Of a DNA stretch of 64,000 nucleotides, positions 15,776-25,100 are shown piece after piece. The stretch is from Rhizobium leucaenae USDA 9039. Its GTDB lineage: Bacteria > Pseudomonadota > Alphaproteobacteria > Rhizobiales > Rhizobiaceae. The stretch covers positions 1-64,000 of the forward strand of contig NZ_AUFB01000017.1 in NCBI RefSeq assembly GCF_000426285.1. The letters run 5' to 3'. The notes under the pieces are model-generated. The model was given only the letters and a program-made list of their open reading frames with translations. It was not told where the DNA came from and did not search any database. The position numbers were made by a program, and so were the translations under genes. The number at the start of each line of letters is the position of its first letter. Within the stretch, counting starts at the first letter, position 1.

Positions 15776-18196
15776 ATGACTAAGAAAACGTCTGCGGCAA
15801 CTGAGAGCATTGCCTATCCGGTATTGCCATTGCGCGACATCGTGGTTTTTCCCCACATGATCGTGCCGCTGTTCGTCGGACGGGAAAAGTCCATCCGCGC
15901 GCTGGAAGAGGTCATGGGGTCCGACAAGCAGATCATGCTCGTCACCCAGATCAACGCCAGCGACGATGATCCCGCCCCGGACGCAATCCACAAGGTCGGC
16001 ACGGTAGCCAATGTGCTGCAGCTCCTGAAGCTCCCCGACGGCACGGTCAAGGTGCTGGTCGAAGGCAGGGCACGCGCAGAGATCGATTCCTACACGGCCC
16101 GCGAGGATTTTTACGAAGCGCTCGGCCATGTCTTGAGCGAGCCGAGTGAAGATCCGGTCGAATTGGAAGCGCTGAGCCGCTCGGTCGTTTCGGAATTCGA
16201 AAGCTACGTAAAGCTCAATAAGAAGATTTCGCCGGAAGTGGTTGGTGCGGCTAGCCAGATCGACGACTATTCGAAGCTCGCCGATACCGTCGCTTCGCAT
16301 CTATCAATCAAGATCACCGAGAAGCAGGAGATGCTGGAAACCACCAGCGTCAAGGGCCGCCTCGAAAAGGCGCTCGGCTTCATGGAAGGCGAGATTTCGG
16401 TTCTTCAGGTTGAAAAGCGTATCCGCTCGCGCGTCAAGCGCCAGATGGAGAAGACCCAGCGCGAATACTACCTGAATGAGCAGATGAAGGCGATCCAGAA
16501 GGAACTCGGCGACGGCGAAGAAGGCCGCGACGAGATGGCCGAACTGGAAGAGCGCATCTCCAAGACGAAGCTCTCCAAGGAAGCCAAGGAAAAGGCCGAT
16601 GCGGAACTGAAGAAGCTGCGTCAGATGAGCCCGATGTCGGCGGAAGCCACCGTCGTGCGCAACTATCTCGACTGGCTGCTGGGCATCCCCTGGCACAAGA
16701 AGTCGAAGATCAAGACCGATCTGAACAATGCCGAGAAGATCCTCGAAGCCGATCATTTCGGCTTGGATAAGGTCAAGGAGCGCATCGTCGAATATCTGGC
16801 CGTCCAGGCGCGCGCAACCAAGATCAAAGGCCCGATCCTGTGCCTCGTCGGCCCTCCGGGCGTCGGCAAGACCTCGCTCGCCCAGTCGATCGCCAAGGCG
16901 ACCGGCCGTGAGTATGTCCGCATGGCGCTTGGCGGCGTTCGTGACGAAGCCGAAATACGCGGTCATCGCCGCACCTATATCGGCTCGATGCCTGGCAAGG
17001 TCATCCAGTCGATGAAGAAGGCCAAGAAGTCCAACCCGCTCTTCCTGCTCGACGAGATCGACAAGCTCGGCCAGGACTATCGCGGCGATCCGTCTTCGGC
17101 TTTGCTTGAGGTGCTGGACCCGGCGCAGAACTCGACTTTCATGGATCACTACCTGGAAGTCGAATACGATCTGTCCGACGTGATGTTCATCACGACGGCA
17201 AATACGCTGAACATCCCTGCGCCGCTGATGGACCGCATGGAGATCATCCGTATTGCCGGCTACACCGAAGACGAGAAGCGCGAAATCGCCAAGCGGCACC
17301 TGCTGCCGAAGGCCATCAAGGAACATGCGCTGCAGCCGAATGAGTTTTCGGTCAGCGACGACGCTCTGATGGCGATCAGCCAGCAATACACCCGCGAGGC
17401 CGGCGTACGTAACTTCGAGCGCGAATTGATGAAGCTCGCCCGCAAGGCGGTCACCGAGATCATCAAGGGCAAGACCAAGTCGGTTGCGATCACCGCTGCG
17501 AATATCGACGAATATCTCGGTGTTCCGCGCTTCCGCCATGGCGAAGCCGAACGCGACGATCAGGTCGGTGTCGTGACCGGTCTCGCCTGGACGGAAGTCG
17601 GCGGCGAGCTGCTGACGATCGAAGGCGTGATGATGCCCGGCAAGGGCCGCATGACGGTCACCGGCAACCTGAAGGAAGTCATGAAGGAATCGATTTCCGC
17701 AGCGGCCTCCTATGTCCGCTCGCGCGCCGTCGATTTCGGCGTCCAACCGCCGCTCTTCGACAAGAGCGACATCCACGTGCACGTGCCGGAAGGTGCGACG
17801 CCGAAGGATGGCCCCTCGGCCGGTGTTGCCATGGCGACCGCCATCGTCTCGATCATGACCGGCATCCCGGTTTCCAAGGATGTGGCCATGACCGGTGAAA
17901 TCACCCTGCGCGGCCGCGTACTGCCGATCGGCGGCCTGAAGGAAAAGCTACTTGCAGCGCTTCGCGGCGGCATCAAGAAGGTGCTGATTCCGGAGGAAAA
18001 CGCCAAGGATCTGGCGGAGATTCCAGACAACGTGAAGAACAGCATGGAGATCGTCCCGGTATCCCGCATGGGCGAGGTCATCAAGCATGCGCTGGTGCGC
18101 AGGCCCGAGCCGATCGAGTGGGACGGCACCGTCGAAACACCGGTGATCGCAACGGTTGAAGGTGTCGACGATGTTGGAGCAACTATCGCACACTAA
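15776..18196 (+). CDS. lon: ATP-dependent protease Lon (La)
   Basis: Homo-oligomeric AAA+ serine protease degrading damaged and short-lived regulatory proteins in the cytoplasm. The 806 residues have the N-terminal LAN domain (from YPVLPLRDIVVFPHM), a central coiled region, Walker A GPPGVGKT (359-366), Walker B FLLDEIDK, and the C-terminal protease domain with Ser681 in DGPSAG and the lysine pair of GGLKEK at about 722-724. I start at ATG 15776, after AAGGA; a nearer ATG five bases earlier is out of frame, and the frame's first ATG (15731) has no ribosome site. Confidence 0.97.
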   Translation: MTKKTSAATESIAYPVLPLRDIVVFPHMIVPLFVGREKSIRALEEVMGSDKQIMLVTQINASDDDPAPDAIHKVGTVANVLQLLKLPDGTVKVLVEGRARAEIDSYTAREDFYEALGHVLSEPSEDPVELEALSRSVVSEFESYVKLNKKISPEVVGAASQIDDYSKLADTVASHLSIKITEKQEMLETTSVKGRLEKALGFMEGEISVLQVEKRIRSRVKRQMEKTQREYYLNEQMKAIQKELGDGEEGRDEMAELEERISKTKLSKEAKEKADAELKKLRQMSPMSAEATVVRNYLDWLLGIPWHKKSKIKTDLNNAEKILEADHFGLDKVKERIVEYLAVQARATKIKGPILCLVGPPGVGKTSLAQSIAKATGREYVRMALGGVRDEAEIRGHRRTYIGSMPGKVIQSMKKAKKSNPLFLLDEIDKLGQDYRGDPSSALLEVLDPAQNSTFMDHYLEVEYDLSDVMFITTANTLNIPAPLMDRMEIIRIAGYTEDEKREIAKRHLLPKAIKEHALQPNEFSVSDDALMAISQQYTREAGVRNFERELMKLARKAVTEIIKGKTKSVAITAANIDEYLGVPRFRHGEAERDDQVGVVTGLAWTEVGGELLTIEGVMMPGKGRMTVTGNLKEVMKESISAAASYVRSRAVDFGVQPPLFDKSDIHVHVPEGATPKDGPSAGVAMATAIVSIMTGIPVSKDVAMTGEITLRGRVLPIGGLKEKLLAALRGGIKKVLIPEENAKDLAEIPDNVKNSMEIVPVSRMGEVIKHALVRRPEPIEWDGTVETPVIATVEGVDDVGATIAH

Positions 18197-18240
18197 GCGT
18201 GGTTGCGCCTCATTTGCGCCGAATTGACATAAAACCAGAA

Positions 18241-18269
18241 AAGACCGGCATTTTTGCCGGTCTTTTTTT
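18241..18269 (+). terminator. Terminator after lon
   Basis: Perfect 10-bp stem AAGACCGGCA / TGCCGGTCTT with a TTTT loop, followed by five more T. A strong intrinsic terminator, 45 bases after the lon stop. Confidence 0.93.
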
Positions 18270-18280
18270 GTGAAAAGCTT

Positions 18281-18309
18281 TTGACAGCGCTTGCTTTTCC
18301 TTGATTTGC
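18281..18309 (+). promoter_or_regulatory. Candidate promoter of hupB
   Basis: TTGACA (18281-18286) lies just past the lon terminator and about 115 bases before hupB. The -10 at the right distance (around GATTTG, 18303-18309) is poor. Only the -35 is convincing. Confidence 0.35.
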
Positions 18310-18401
18310 AGGGCTTTTGGGGTTTGCGGCGGGCTGGAGCATTCGTATTCTACGCCCCGCTTACAAGATGAGTCGTTTCATACCAAGAAAGGGGTGGAAA
18401 C

Positions 18402-18677
18402 ATGAATAAGAATGAGCTCGTGTCGGCAGTGGCCGAGAAGGCCGGTATTACGAAGGCTGACGCTGCTTCCGCTGTTGACGCTGTTTTCGATACCGTCCAG
18501 ACTGAACTGAAGAAGGGCGGCGACATTCGTCTCGCAGGTTTCGGCAGCTTCACCGTTTCTCACCGTGCAGCCACGAAGGGTCGTAACCCGTCCACGGGCG
18601 CTGAGGTTGATATTGCGGCTCGCAACGTGCCGAAGTTCACGCCCGGCAAGGGCCTGAAGGACGCCGTCAACGGCTGA
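18402..18677 (+). CDS. hupB: DNA-binding protein HU
   Basis: Small nucleoid protein that bends and compacts DNA as a dimer. The 91 residues show the full HU fold: MNKNELVSAVAEKAGITKADA, GDIRLAGFGSF, the DNA-binding arm with RNPSTGAEVDIAARNVPKF, and the PGKGLKDAVN C-terminus. The proline that intercalates into DNA is in RNPSTG. ATG 18402 is preceded by AAGAAAGGGGTGG. Order lon-hupB is common in proteobacteria. Monocistronic: terminators flank it on both sides. Confidence 0.97.
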   Translation: MNKNELVSAVAEKAGITKADAASAVDAVFDTVQTELKKGGDIRLAGFGSFTVSHRAATKGRNPSTGAEVDIAARNVPKFTPGKGLKDAVNG

Positions 18678-18726
18678 TTCGTTTTTCACCCGCCTATCGG
18701 GCTTTTGCCCCATGGTGGAGGATATG

Positions 18727-18757
18727 AGGGGGTTCGAAGCATTTCGAACCCCTTTTT
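18727..18757 (+). terminator. Terminator after hupB
   Basis: Stem GGGGTTCGAA (18729-18738) with TTCGAACCCC (18743-18752), loop of four, then TTTTTG. It also lies just past the end of the convergent dehydrogenase gene (18783) but the T-run serves the plus strand. Confidence 0.88.
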
Positions 18758-18782
18758 GTTGGCAGTCGGCGGTACAGGGCGA

Positions 18783-19520
18783 TTAGAGAAGCGTCCGCCC
18801 ACCATTGACCGCAAATTTCTGGCCCGTGAGGAAGTCCGCCTTGTTCGAGGCGAGGAATACCACCATGTGGGCCACGTCCTCCGGTGTTCCGAAATGTCTG
18901 AGCGGGGTTTGAGCGAGATATCCATCGATCGCCTGCTGTGACGCGCCGGCGTGGCGTTCAACGGGAATCCAGCCGGGTGCTATGAGATTGACGGTAATTC
19001 CCTCCCGCGCCAGTTCTCGCGCCCAGGAACGGGTCATGGAAAGCATGGCGCCCTTGGCGGAGGCATAGTTTCCGAAATAGGGATTGCCGAGTTCCGCGAT
19101 TTCCGAGCCGATATTGATAATTCGGCCGGACTTGCGTACGCGCCAGTCCGGCAATACGGCTTGCAGCAGCTCGAGCGGCGCTTTGACGAAAAACTCGAGC
19201 TGGTCGAGATAGGTCTGCCAGGATTGCTCCATCAGCGGCATTTCCGGTTGCGGTCCCGTCGCATTGTTGACGATGAGGTCGACAGGCCCTAAGGCGTCCC
19301 TGATGGCGCCAAGGCCGTCGGTAAGCTGAACCTTGTCGATGACGCTGAATTTCGCGGCATAGGCTTGGCCGCCCCGCTGCCGGATCGAGTCGACCACGGT
19401 ATCCGCCCCACCGGTATCATGCGCATAGTTGACCGCGACGGCCCAACCAGCGTCTGCAAGTTCCCGCGCGATCACCGCCCCAAGTCCGCGCGAAGCGCCG
19501 GTCACGAGAGCCACTTTCAT
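18783..19520 (-). CDS. Short-chain dehydrogenase/reductase
   Basis: A 245-residue classical SDR that oxidises or reduces a carbonyl/alcohol with NAD(P). Cofactor motif GASRGLG (8-14), NNATG (85-89) and catalytic Ser139, Tyr152, Lys156 are all present. PG-W instead of the common PG-(Y/F) region (IAPGWIPVERH) and the C-terminal FAVNGGRTLL fit FabG-like members. The substrate cannot be named. I start at ATG 19520, which has AAGGAGG ten bases before; the frame extends 28 codons further without support. Neighbour on the same strand is an aldo/keto reductase 130 bases upstream, but no operon link is clear. Confidence 0.88.
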   Translation of the reverse strand: MKVALVTGASRGLGAVIARELADAGWAVAVNYAHDTGGADTVVDSIRQRGGQAYAAKFSVIDKVQLTDGLGAIRDALGPVDLIVNNATGPQPEMPLMEQSWQTYLDQLEFFVKAPLELLQAVLPDWRVRKSGRIINIGSEIAELGNPYFGNYASAKGAMLSMTRSWARELAREGITVNLIAPGWIPVERHAGASQQAIDGYLAQTPLRHFGTPEDVAHMVVFLASNKADFLTGQKFAVNGGRTLL

Positions 19521-19650
19521 TGAACGTCCTCCTTGAACCCATCGTTTCAAGACAGATAGGAAGTATGTCCAGTTTTCGCATGCCGATGGGCGCAAAAAAT
19601 TCATGGCCGGATACGCACCCGGCCACGGATTTTCCCAGAAGCTCCCGCGG

Positions 19651-20637
19651 TTACCAGCGGTGGTGAACGTGTGGGGCGATCAGGCGTTCGTAGATTTCGC
19701 GCGTTGCCGACATGATATCGGCCGAAAGCGGAGCGAGATCGGCCGCGGCCGCGTTGGCCTTGGCCTGCTCGGCATTGCGGGCGCCGGGGATGACGACCGT
19801 GACAGCGTCGCTCATGAGGATCCAGCGTAGGGCAAAGGCCGCCATGCTGGCACCGGCCGGAACCAGCTTGCGCACTTCTTCCACGGCCTGGAGACCAACC
19901 TCGAAAGGCACGCCGGCAAAGGTCTCACCGACATCGAAGGCTTCGCCATGGCGGTTGAAGTTGCGATGGTCGTCGCTCGCGAACTGGGTATCACGGGTGA
20001 TCTTGCCGGAAAGCAGGCCGGAGGCCAGCGGCACGCGGGCGATGACCGCAACATTCTTGCGTCTGGCTTCCTTGAAGAACAGATGGTCGGGACGCTGGCG
20101 GAAGATGTTGTAGATGATCTGGATACTGAGTACGCCCGGATATTCGATCGCTTTTAGCGCCTCCTCGACCAGCGCGACACTGACGCCGTATCCCTTGATC
20201 TTTCCGGCCTTCTGCAGCTCGTCGAGGCCGGCGAAGACTTCGGGGCGGTAGAGCACCTCGGTCGGCGGGCAATGCAACTGCACCAGGTCGAGGCTGTCGA
20301 CGCCGAGGTTTTTCAGGCTACGGTCGATGAAGCCTTCGAGATTGGCCTTGGTGTAACCGTCAGCGACATGCGGGTTGAGCCGGCGACCGGCCTTGGTCGC
20401 GACCATCGGGCGCGTGCCGCTGCGAGCCTTCAGCACGTCCGCGATGATCTTCTCGGAGCGGCCGTCGCCATAAACGTCGGCCGTGTCGATGAACGTCATG
20501 CCGGCATCGAGCGCAGCATTCAAGGCGGCGCGGCCGTCGGCCTCGCTGACATCGCCCCAGGCGCCGCCGATCTGCCAGGCGCCGAAGCCGACATTCGTAA
20601 CGATAAAGGATGTGCGGCCGAAAGCATCGTGTTTCAT
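19651..20637 (-). CDS. Aldo/keto reductase
   Basis: NADPH-linked reductase of a TIM-barrel fold, 328 residues. The catalytic tetrad is visible: Asp51, Tyr56 (ADVYGDGRSE), Lys82 (VATKAG), His122 (VQLHCPP). The late segment VIPGARNAEQAKANAAA is the cofactor phosphate-binding part. LGVDSLDLVQLH and IKGYGVS are typical of the family around YajO/IolS-like members. The substrate is not predictable. The start at 20637 (ATG) is preceded by GGAGACAATTCC on the minus strand. Confidence 0.9.
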   Translation of the reverse strand: MKHDAFGRTSFIVTNVGFGAWQIGGAWGDVSEADGRAALNAALDAGMTFIDTADVYGDGRSEKIIADVLKARSGTRPMVATKAGRRLNPHVADGYTKANLEGFIDRSLKNLGVDSLDLVQLHCPPTEVLYRPEVFAGLDELQKAGKIKGYGVSVALVEEALKAIEYPGVLSIQIIYNIFRQRPDHLFFKEARRKNVAVIARVPLASGLLSGKITRDTQFASDDHRNFNRHGEAFDVGETFAGVPFEVGLQAVEEVRKLVPAGASMAAFALRWILMSDAVTVVIPGARNAEQAKANAAAADLAPLSADIMSATREIYERLIAPHVHHRW

Positions 20638-20699
20638 GGAATTGTCTCCGTTGGTAATGAAATGCTAAGGCGCTACCAGTCGCTCAGAGTGCGGATTAG

Positions 20700-20807
20700 C
20701 CTACAGCATGTCGCGCAAAACTGCGTATCGGTTTTGCGATAACGATATGCGCAAAATCAAGAGCCTAAAGCGCAAGTAGCGAATCCCACAGATCGCGATG
20801 CGCTTTA
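20700..20807. repeat. RIME-like palindromic intergenic repeat, copy 1
   Basis: About 105 bases made of two palindromes: GCATGTCGCGCAAAA with TTTTGCGATAACGATATGC, then TAAAGCGC with GCGCTTTA. The same mosaic recurs at 62695-62795 with about 80% identity by eye. Size, structure and intergenic position match the rhizobial intergenic mosaic elements (RIME) of rhizobia. It fills part of the 322-base gap between the divergent aldo/keto reductase and nuclease genes; the rest of the gap holds no gene that I can see. Confidence 0.75.
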
Positions 20808-20959
20808 CGACGAAGTTGCAGGATCGCAATCGCGTGACATAGGAGGATGTCAGGCCTCGACAATAGATGAAAGCGTTGGATGACCTCTCCCACATGGTGT
20901 TCATCGGCTCCGTATTTCCTTAAAAGAATAAGCCAGATATCTGACGATGACCGGAGCTT

Positions 20960-22195
20960 ATGCCCTCTTTCAGTTTCATCCACGCCGCTGATCTGCATCT
21001 CGGCAGTCCCTTTCAGGGGCTGGCGTTGAAGGATGCTGCTATCGCCTCCATCTTCGTGGAAGCGAGCCGCAAGGCCTTTTCGACGCTGGTAGGCCTGGCG
21101 ATCGAGAAAGCAGTCGATTTCTTCCTCATCGCCGGCGATGTCTATGACGGCGATTGGAAGGACAACAAGATCGGTCTGTTCTTCAATCGGGAAATGGCGC
21201 GGCTGGAGCGGGCCGGTATTCGGGTCTATCTGCTGCGCGGCAATCACGATGCGGCGAGCGTCATCACCAAAACCATTACGCTGCCGGCCAACGTCCACGA
21301 ATTCCCGACCAACAAGCCCGGCTCCGTCAAGCTGGATGCGTTGCAGGTGGCGCTGCACGGGCAGGGCTTTGCCGAGCGCTCAGCCAACGACAATCTGGCG
21401 CTTGCCTATCCCGCGCCCGTATCCGGCTGGTTCAATATCGGCGTTCTCCATACCTCGCTGACCGGCCGCGAGCCGCATGCACCCTATGCGCCATGTTCGG
21501 TCGACGATTTGCGGTCCCGGGGTTACGATTATTGGGCGCTCGGGCATGTGCACGACTATGAGGTGGTGGCGAGCGACCCGCTGGTGGTTTTCCCCGGCAA
21601 CCTGCAGGGCCGCAGCATTCGCGAGCGTGGAGCAAAGGGCGCCGTGCTGGTCACGGTCGACGAGGGCCGCGTCAGCCACGAGCGCTTGATTGTCGACGAG
21701 GCGCGATTCGCACAGGCCGATATCGTCGTTGATCCCGAGGATGATCAGGCCGCGATCCTGCGCCGCGTCGAGCAGGCGGTCCAGCCGCTTGCCGATGACA
21801 TGGCCGGGCGCATGACGGCGCTGCGCGTCCGGCTTTCGGGCATCACGCCCTTGCAGGGCACTATTGCGGCCAATCGCCAGCAATGGCGCGACGAGGTCGA
21901 GGCGGCGTGTCATCGCGCGCATGAGGATATCTGGCTTGAGAAGCTGGAGCTGCGGCTGGAGCCGCTTGTCGAAAGGACTGTCGAAGCGAACGGCACGCTC
22001 GATCTCGGCCAATTGCTGACCAAACATGCCGGCGATGCGGATATCGTCGCAGAAGCGGAAAGGCTTGTCGGTGAGATCGCGATGCGCTTGCCGTCCGGTC
22101 TGGGCGCGGCGGAGTTACCGCTTGACGATAGCATCGACATGTTGATCGAGGAGGCGCGGCAATTGCTGCTGGCGCGCGGGCAGGGGGCAGGCTGA
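20960..22195 (+). CDS. SbcD/Mre11-like DNA repair exonuclease (YhaO type)
   Basis: A calcineurin-like metallophosphoesterase of 411 residues. Metal-binding residues appear in order: D11 and H13 (HAADLHLG), D60 (IAGDVYDGD), N95-H96 (LRGNHD), and the ALGHVHDYE histidines. The C-terminal ~150 residues are helical and probably bind the partner ATPase. It is closer to Bacillus YhaO than to E. coli SbcD in its start (FSFIHAADLHLGSPF). Its stop is three bases before the ATG of the SMC-like gene, so the two are coupled and likely form a Mre11-Rad50-type complex acting on DNA ends. Start ATG has GGAGC nearby. Confidence 0.85.
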   Translation: MPSFSFIHAADLHLGSPFQGLALKDAAIASIFVEASRKAFSTLVGLAIEKAVDFFLIAGDVYDGDWKDNKIGLFFNREMARLERAGIRVYLLRGNHDAASVITKTITLPANVHEFPTNKPGSVKLDALQVALHGQGFAERSANDNLALAYPAPVSGWFNIGVLHTSLTGREPHAPYAPCSVDDLRSRGYDYWALGHVHDYEVVASDPLVVFPGNLQGRSIRERGAKGAVLVTVDEGRVSHERLIVDEARFAQADIVVDPEDDQAAILRRVEQAVQPLADDMAGRMTALRVRLSGITPLQGTIAANRQQWRDEVEAACHRAHEDIWLEKLELRLEPLVERTVEANGTLDLGQLLTKHAGDADIVAEAERLVGEIAMRLPSGLGAAELPLDDSIDMLIEEARQLLLARGQGAG

Positions 22196-22198
22196 CCC

Positions 22199-25100
22199 AT
22201 GCGCTTCGATCGGCTTGACATTCTCCGCTACGGCGCGCTGACGGAGCGCACGCTCGATTTTCGCGCCGGCGCGAAGCTGCACGTCATTTATGGGCCGAAC
22301 GAGGCGGGCAAATCGTCGGCGCTCAGCGCCATTTCCGATCTGCTGTTCGGCTTTCCTGTTGCGGCCGAACAAAGCTTCCTGCATGAGCCGACGAGCCTGC
22401 GTGTTGGCGCGGCGATCCGCACGCGGGACGGCGCGACGCTCGCCTTCCGCCGCCGCCGCGGGCGCAAGAACACGCTGCTCGCTCCCGACGACAAGGAGGC
22501 GCCGCTTGCGGAAGATGCCTTGGCGCCGTTCCTCGGCAATTTGAGCCGCGACGTCTTCGAGCGTGCTTTCGGCCTCGATTCTCTTCGGTTGCGGCAAGGC
22601 GCGACTGAGATGCTGCGCACCGGCGGCGAGATCGGCAGCCTGTTGTTTTCCGCCGCTTCCGGCCTCACGGGCCTCTCGCGGCTGCGGCAGGCGCTGGAAG
22701 GCGAGGCTGATGGCATCTATGCGCCGCGTCGTTCGAAGGATCGCGGTTTCTACCGGGCGCTGGACCGCCATGACGAAGCCCGCAGGGCGGAACGTGACAA
22801 TGAGCTCAAATCCGGCGACTGGAAGAAACTGCTGGCGGAAGCTCTGGAACTGGAAACCGAACTGGAGCGCCTGCAGGAGCAACGCCGCGAGACGCGGCAG
22901 GCGCTCGACCGGCTGCAGAGATTGAAGACGTTGCAGCCGCTGCTCGCCGAGATCGATGGCGAGATCGCGGCTCTTGACCGCCTCGCCGATCTCTCGGCGA
23001 CACCGGATAGTTTTGCGGATAGGCTGGAGCAGAGCCTGAACGACAAGCGCGCCGCCGAAGACGAGCTGCGCCGTGCCCAGCAACTGGCCGCGCGTACCGT
23101 TGAAGAGCTGTCGTCGATCGAGATAGACGAAACTCTGCTGCAGCTATCGAGCGACATTACGCAGCTCTTTGGCGATACCGGCAACTATCGCAGCCAGCGC
23201 CAGGATCTGCCGCGCGTCGATCAGGAATTGGCCAGCTATGACGCGGAGCTTGCACAGCTTGCCCGCCGCCTCGGTTTTTCCGATGTTGCGCAATTGGAAA
23301 AGCAACAGCCAAGCGATGCCGACTGCGCGCGCCTCTCCGAACTGGTGGAAGAGGGCAGGCGGTCGTTGCTCCTGGCCCAGGCAATCGCAGAGCAATTGGA
23401 TAGCGAGCGCGGGCAGCTCACGGCGCTGGAGAAGGACGGCTCTGCGGGCCGTTTGGTCGACCCCCGGCCTCATATTGACCAACTGGAGTCACTGGTCGGT
23501 GATTTGGCCGCTCTTGCCCGTCTCGATGCGTTGGAGACACAGATCCGCCGTGCCGAGACGAACCTCTGCGAAGCCGCTGCTCGCCTGCGTCCTCCGGTTG
23601 CCGATGTCGAGGCGCTATTCACCGCGCCGCTGCCGGACCCCACTGAGATCGCTACCCATCGCGAGATCATCGACACCGCCCGCGGCAGTCTGCGCGAGGC
23701 ATCCGACAAGGTGCGCGTCTACGATGAGCAGTTGGCCGAGATCGAGCGAGCGCTGGAGGATGCCGAGCGTAGAGGTCCAATCGTCACGCATGAACAGATC
23801 GCCAATGCGCGGAACGCTCGTGATGTCCTATGGCACTCGATCTGCGATGGATTTACGGACGGCCGGGTTCCTGAGGGCAAATCGATCACCAGTTTCAAGG
23901 CGAACCTTGCAGAGGCGGATCGCCTGGCTGATGCGGCGCTGAGCGATGCAGACCAGGTTTCGCGCCATGCGGACAACCTGTCGCGTCACGCACAGCTGCG
24001 GCAGGAACGCGAAGCCGCCGCAAGGCGATTGCAACAGCATGAAGAAACATCGGCCAAGGCGCTCGCCGCCTTTGCGGCGCTTTTCGAGCCCTGCGGCGTC
24101 GGAGCGCTCGATCCGGCTGCCATGCTGGAATGGCGGCGCGCGGTCGAAGGGCTGTTGCGGGAGCGGCGAGCCCTGCACGATCTGGTGGACGAGCGGGATG
24201 AAGCTGCTCTCGCCGAAGCGCGTGTTGCTCCGGCACTGAAAGATATCGCCGACGCCACCGGCTATAAAAGCGGCCGGCTGCCGCCAGGCGCCATGGCGGA
24301 AGGGTTGCGAAAACATCTTCGCCTGCTCTCGGAGCGCTGGAACGAAAGCCGGACGCGCGAAGGCGAGGTCGCCTCGGCACGTGACCGGCTGACGCGACTT
24401 GCTGAGCAGAGCCAAGATATCGAGCGGCGGCAGGTCGGTTGGCGTGACGCGTTCGCCAAATCCGTCCTGCCGTTTGGTCTCCCCGCCGATGCGACGCTGG
24501 AGATGGCTGCCGCTGCCCTGAGGGCATGGACGGAGCTGCCGGATGTCTTGACGGAACGTGACAACCGTCAGCGCCGTGTCAGTGGCATGCGTCGCGACAT
24601 GGCCGATTTCGAGCGGCGGCTCGCGACACTTGCTGCGACTGCCGGCTACGAACTCGATCACCTGCCGCCGGACGCCGCAGCCGAAGCGTTGCACGCTCGC
24701 GCCAATGCGGCGCGCGGTGAACAGAAGAAGCGCGATCAGCTCGACGAGGAGCGCCGGCGCGCCGAGGCGCAGACCATCCGCTGCGGTGATGCGCTTGCGA
24801 CGGTGATGGCGGATCTTGCAAGTCTGACCGCCGATTTGCCAGAGAATGGCGATCTGCCGGCATTGCTGTCGCGCCTGCGCGACCGTGCCCGGCTGAACAC
24901 GAGGCTGATGGAAAGCCGCGACCGTTTCCGTCAGCAGGCAGACGGCGACGGCGAGAGAGAAACCCGGGCCCAGCTTGCCGGCTTCGAGCGAGTCGCCGCG
25001 GAACTGGAGATCGAACGCTTAACCGCCGAAGATCTCCGGCAATTCACCGCGCATGGCGAACTGATGGCGCGTTTATCGGAAAACCAGCGCCAGCGGCGCG

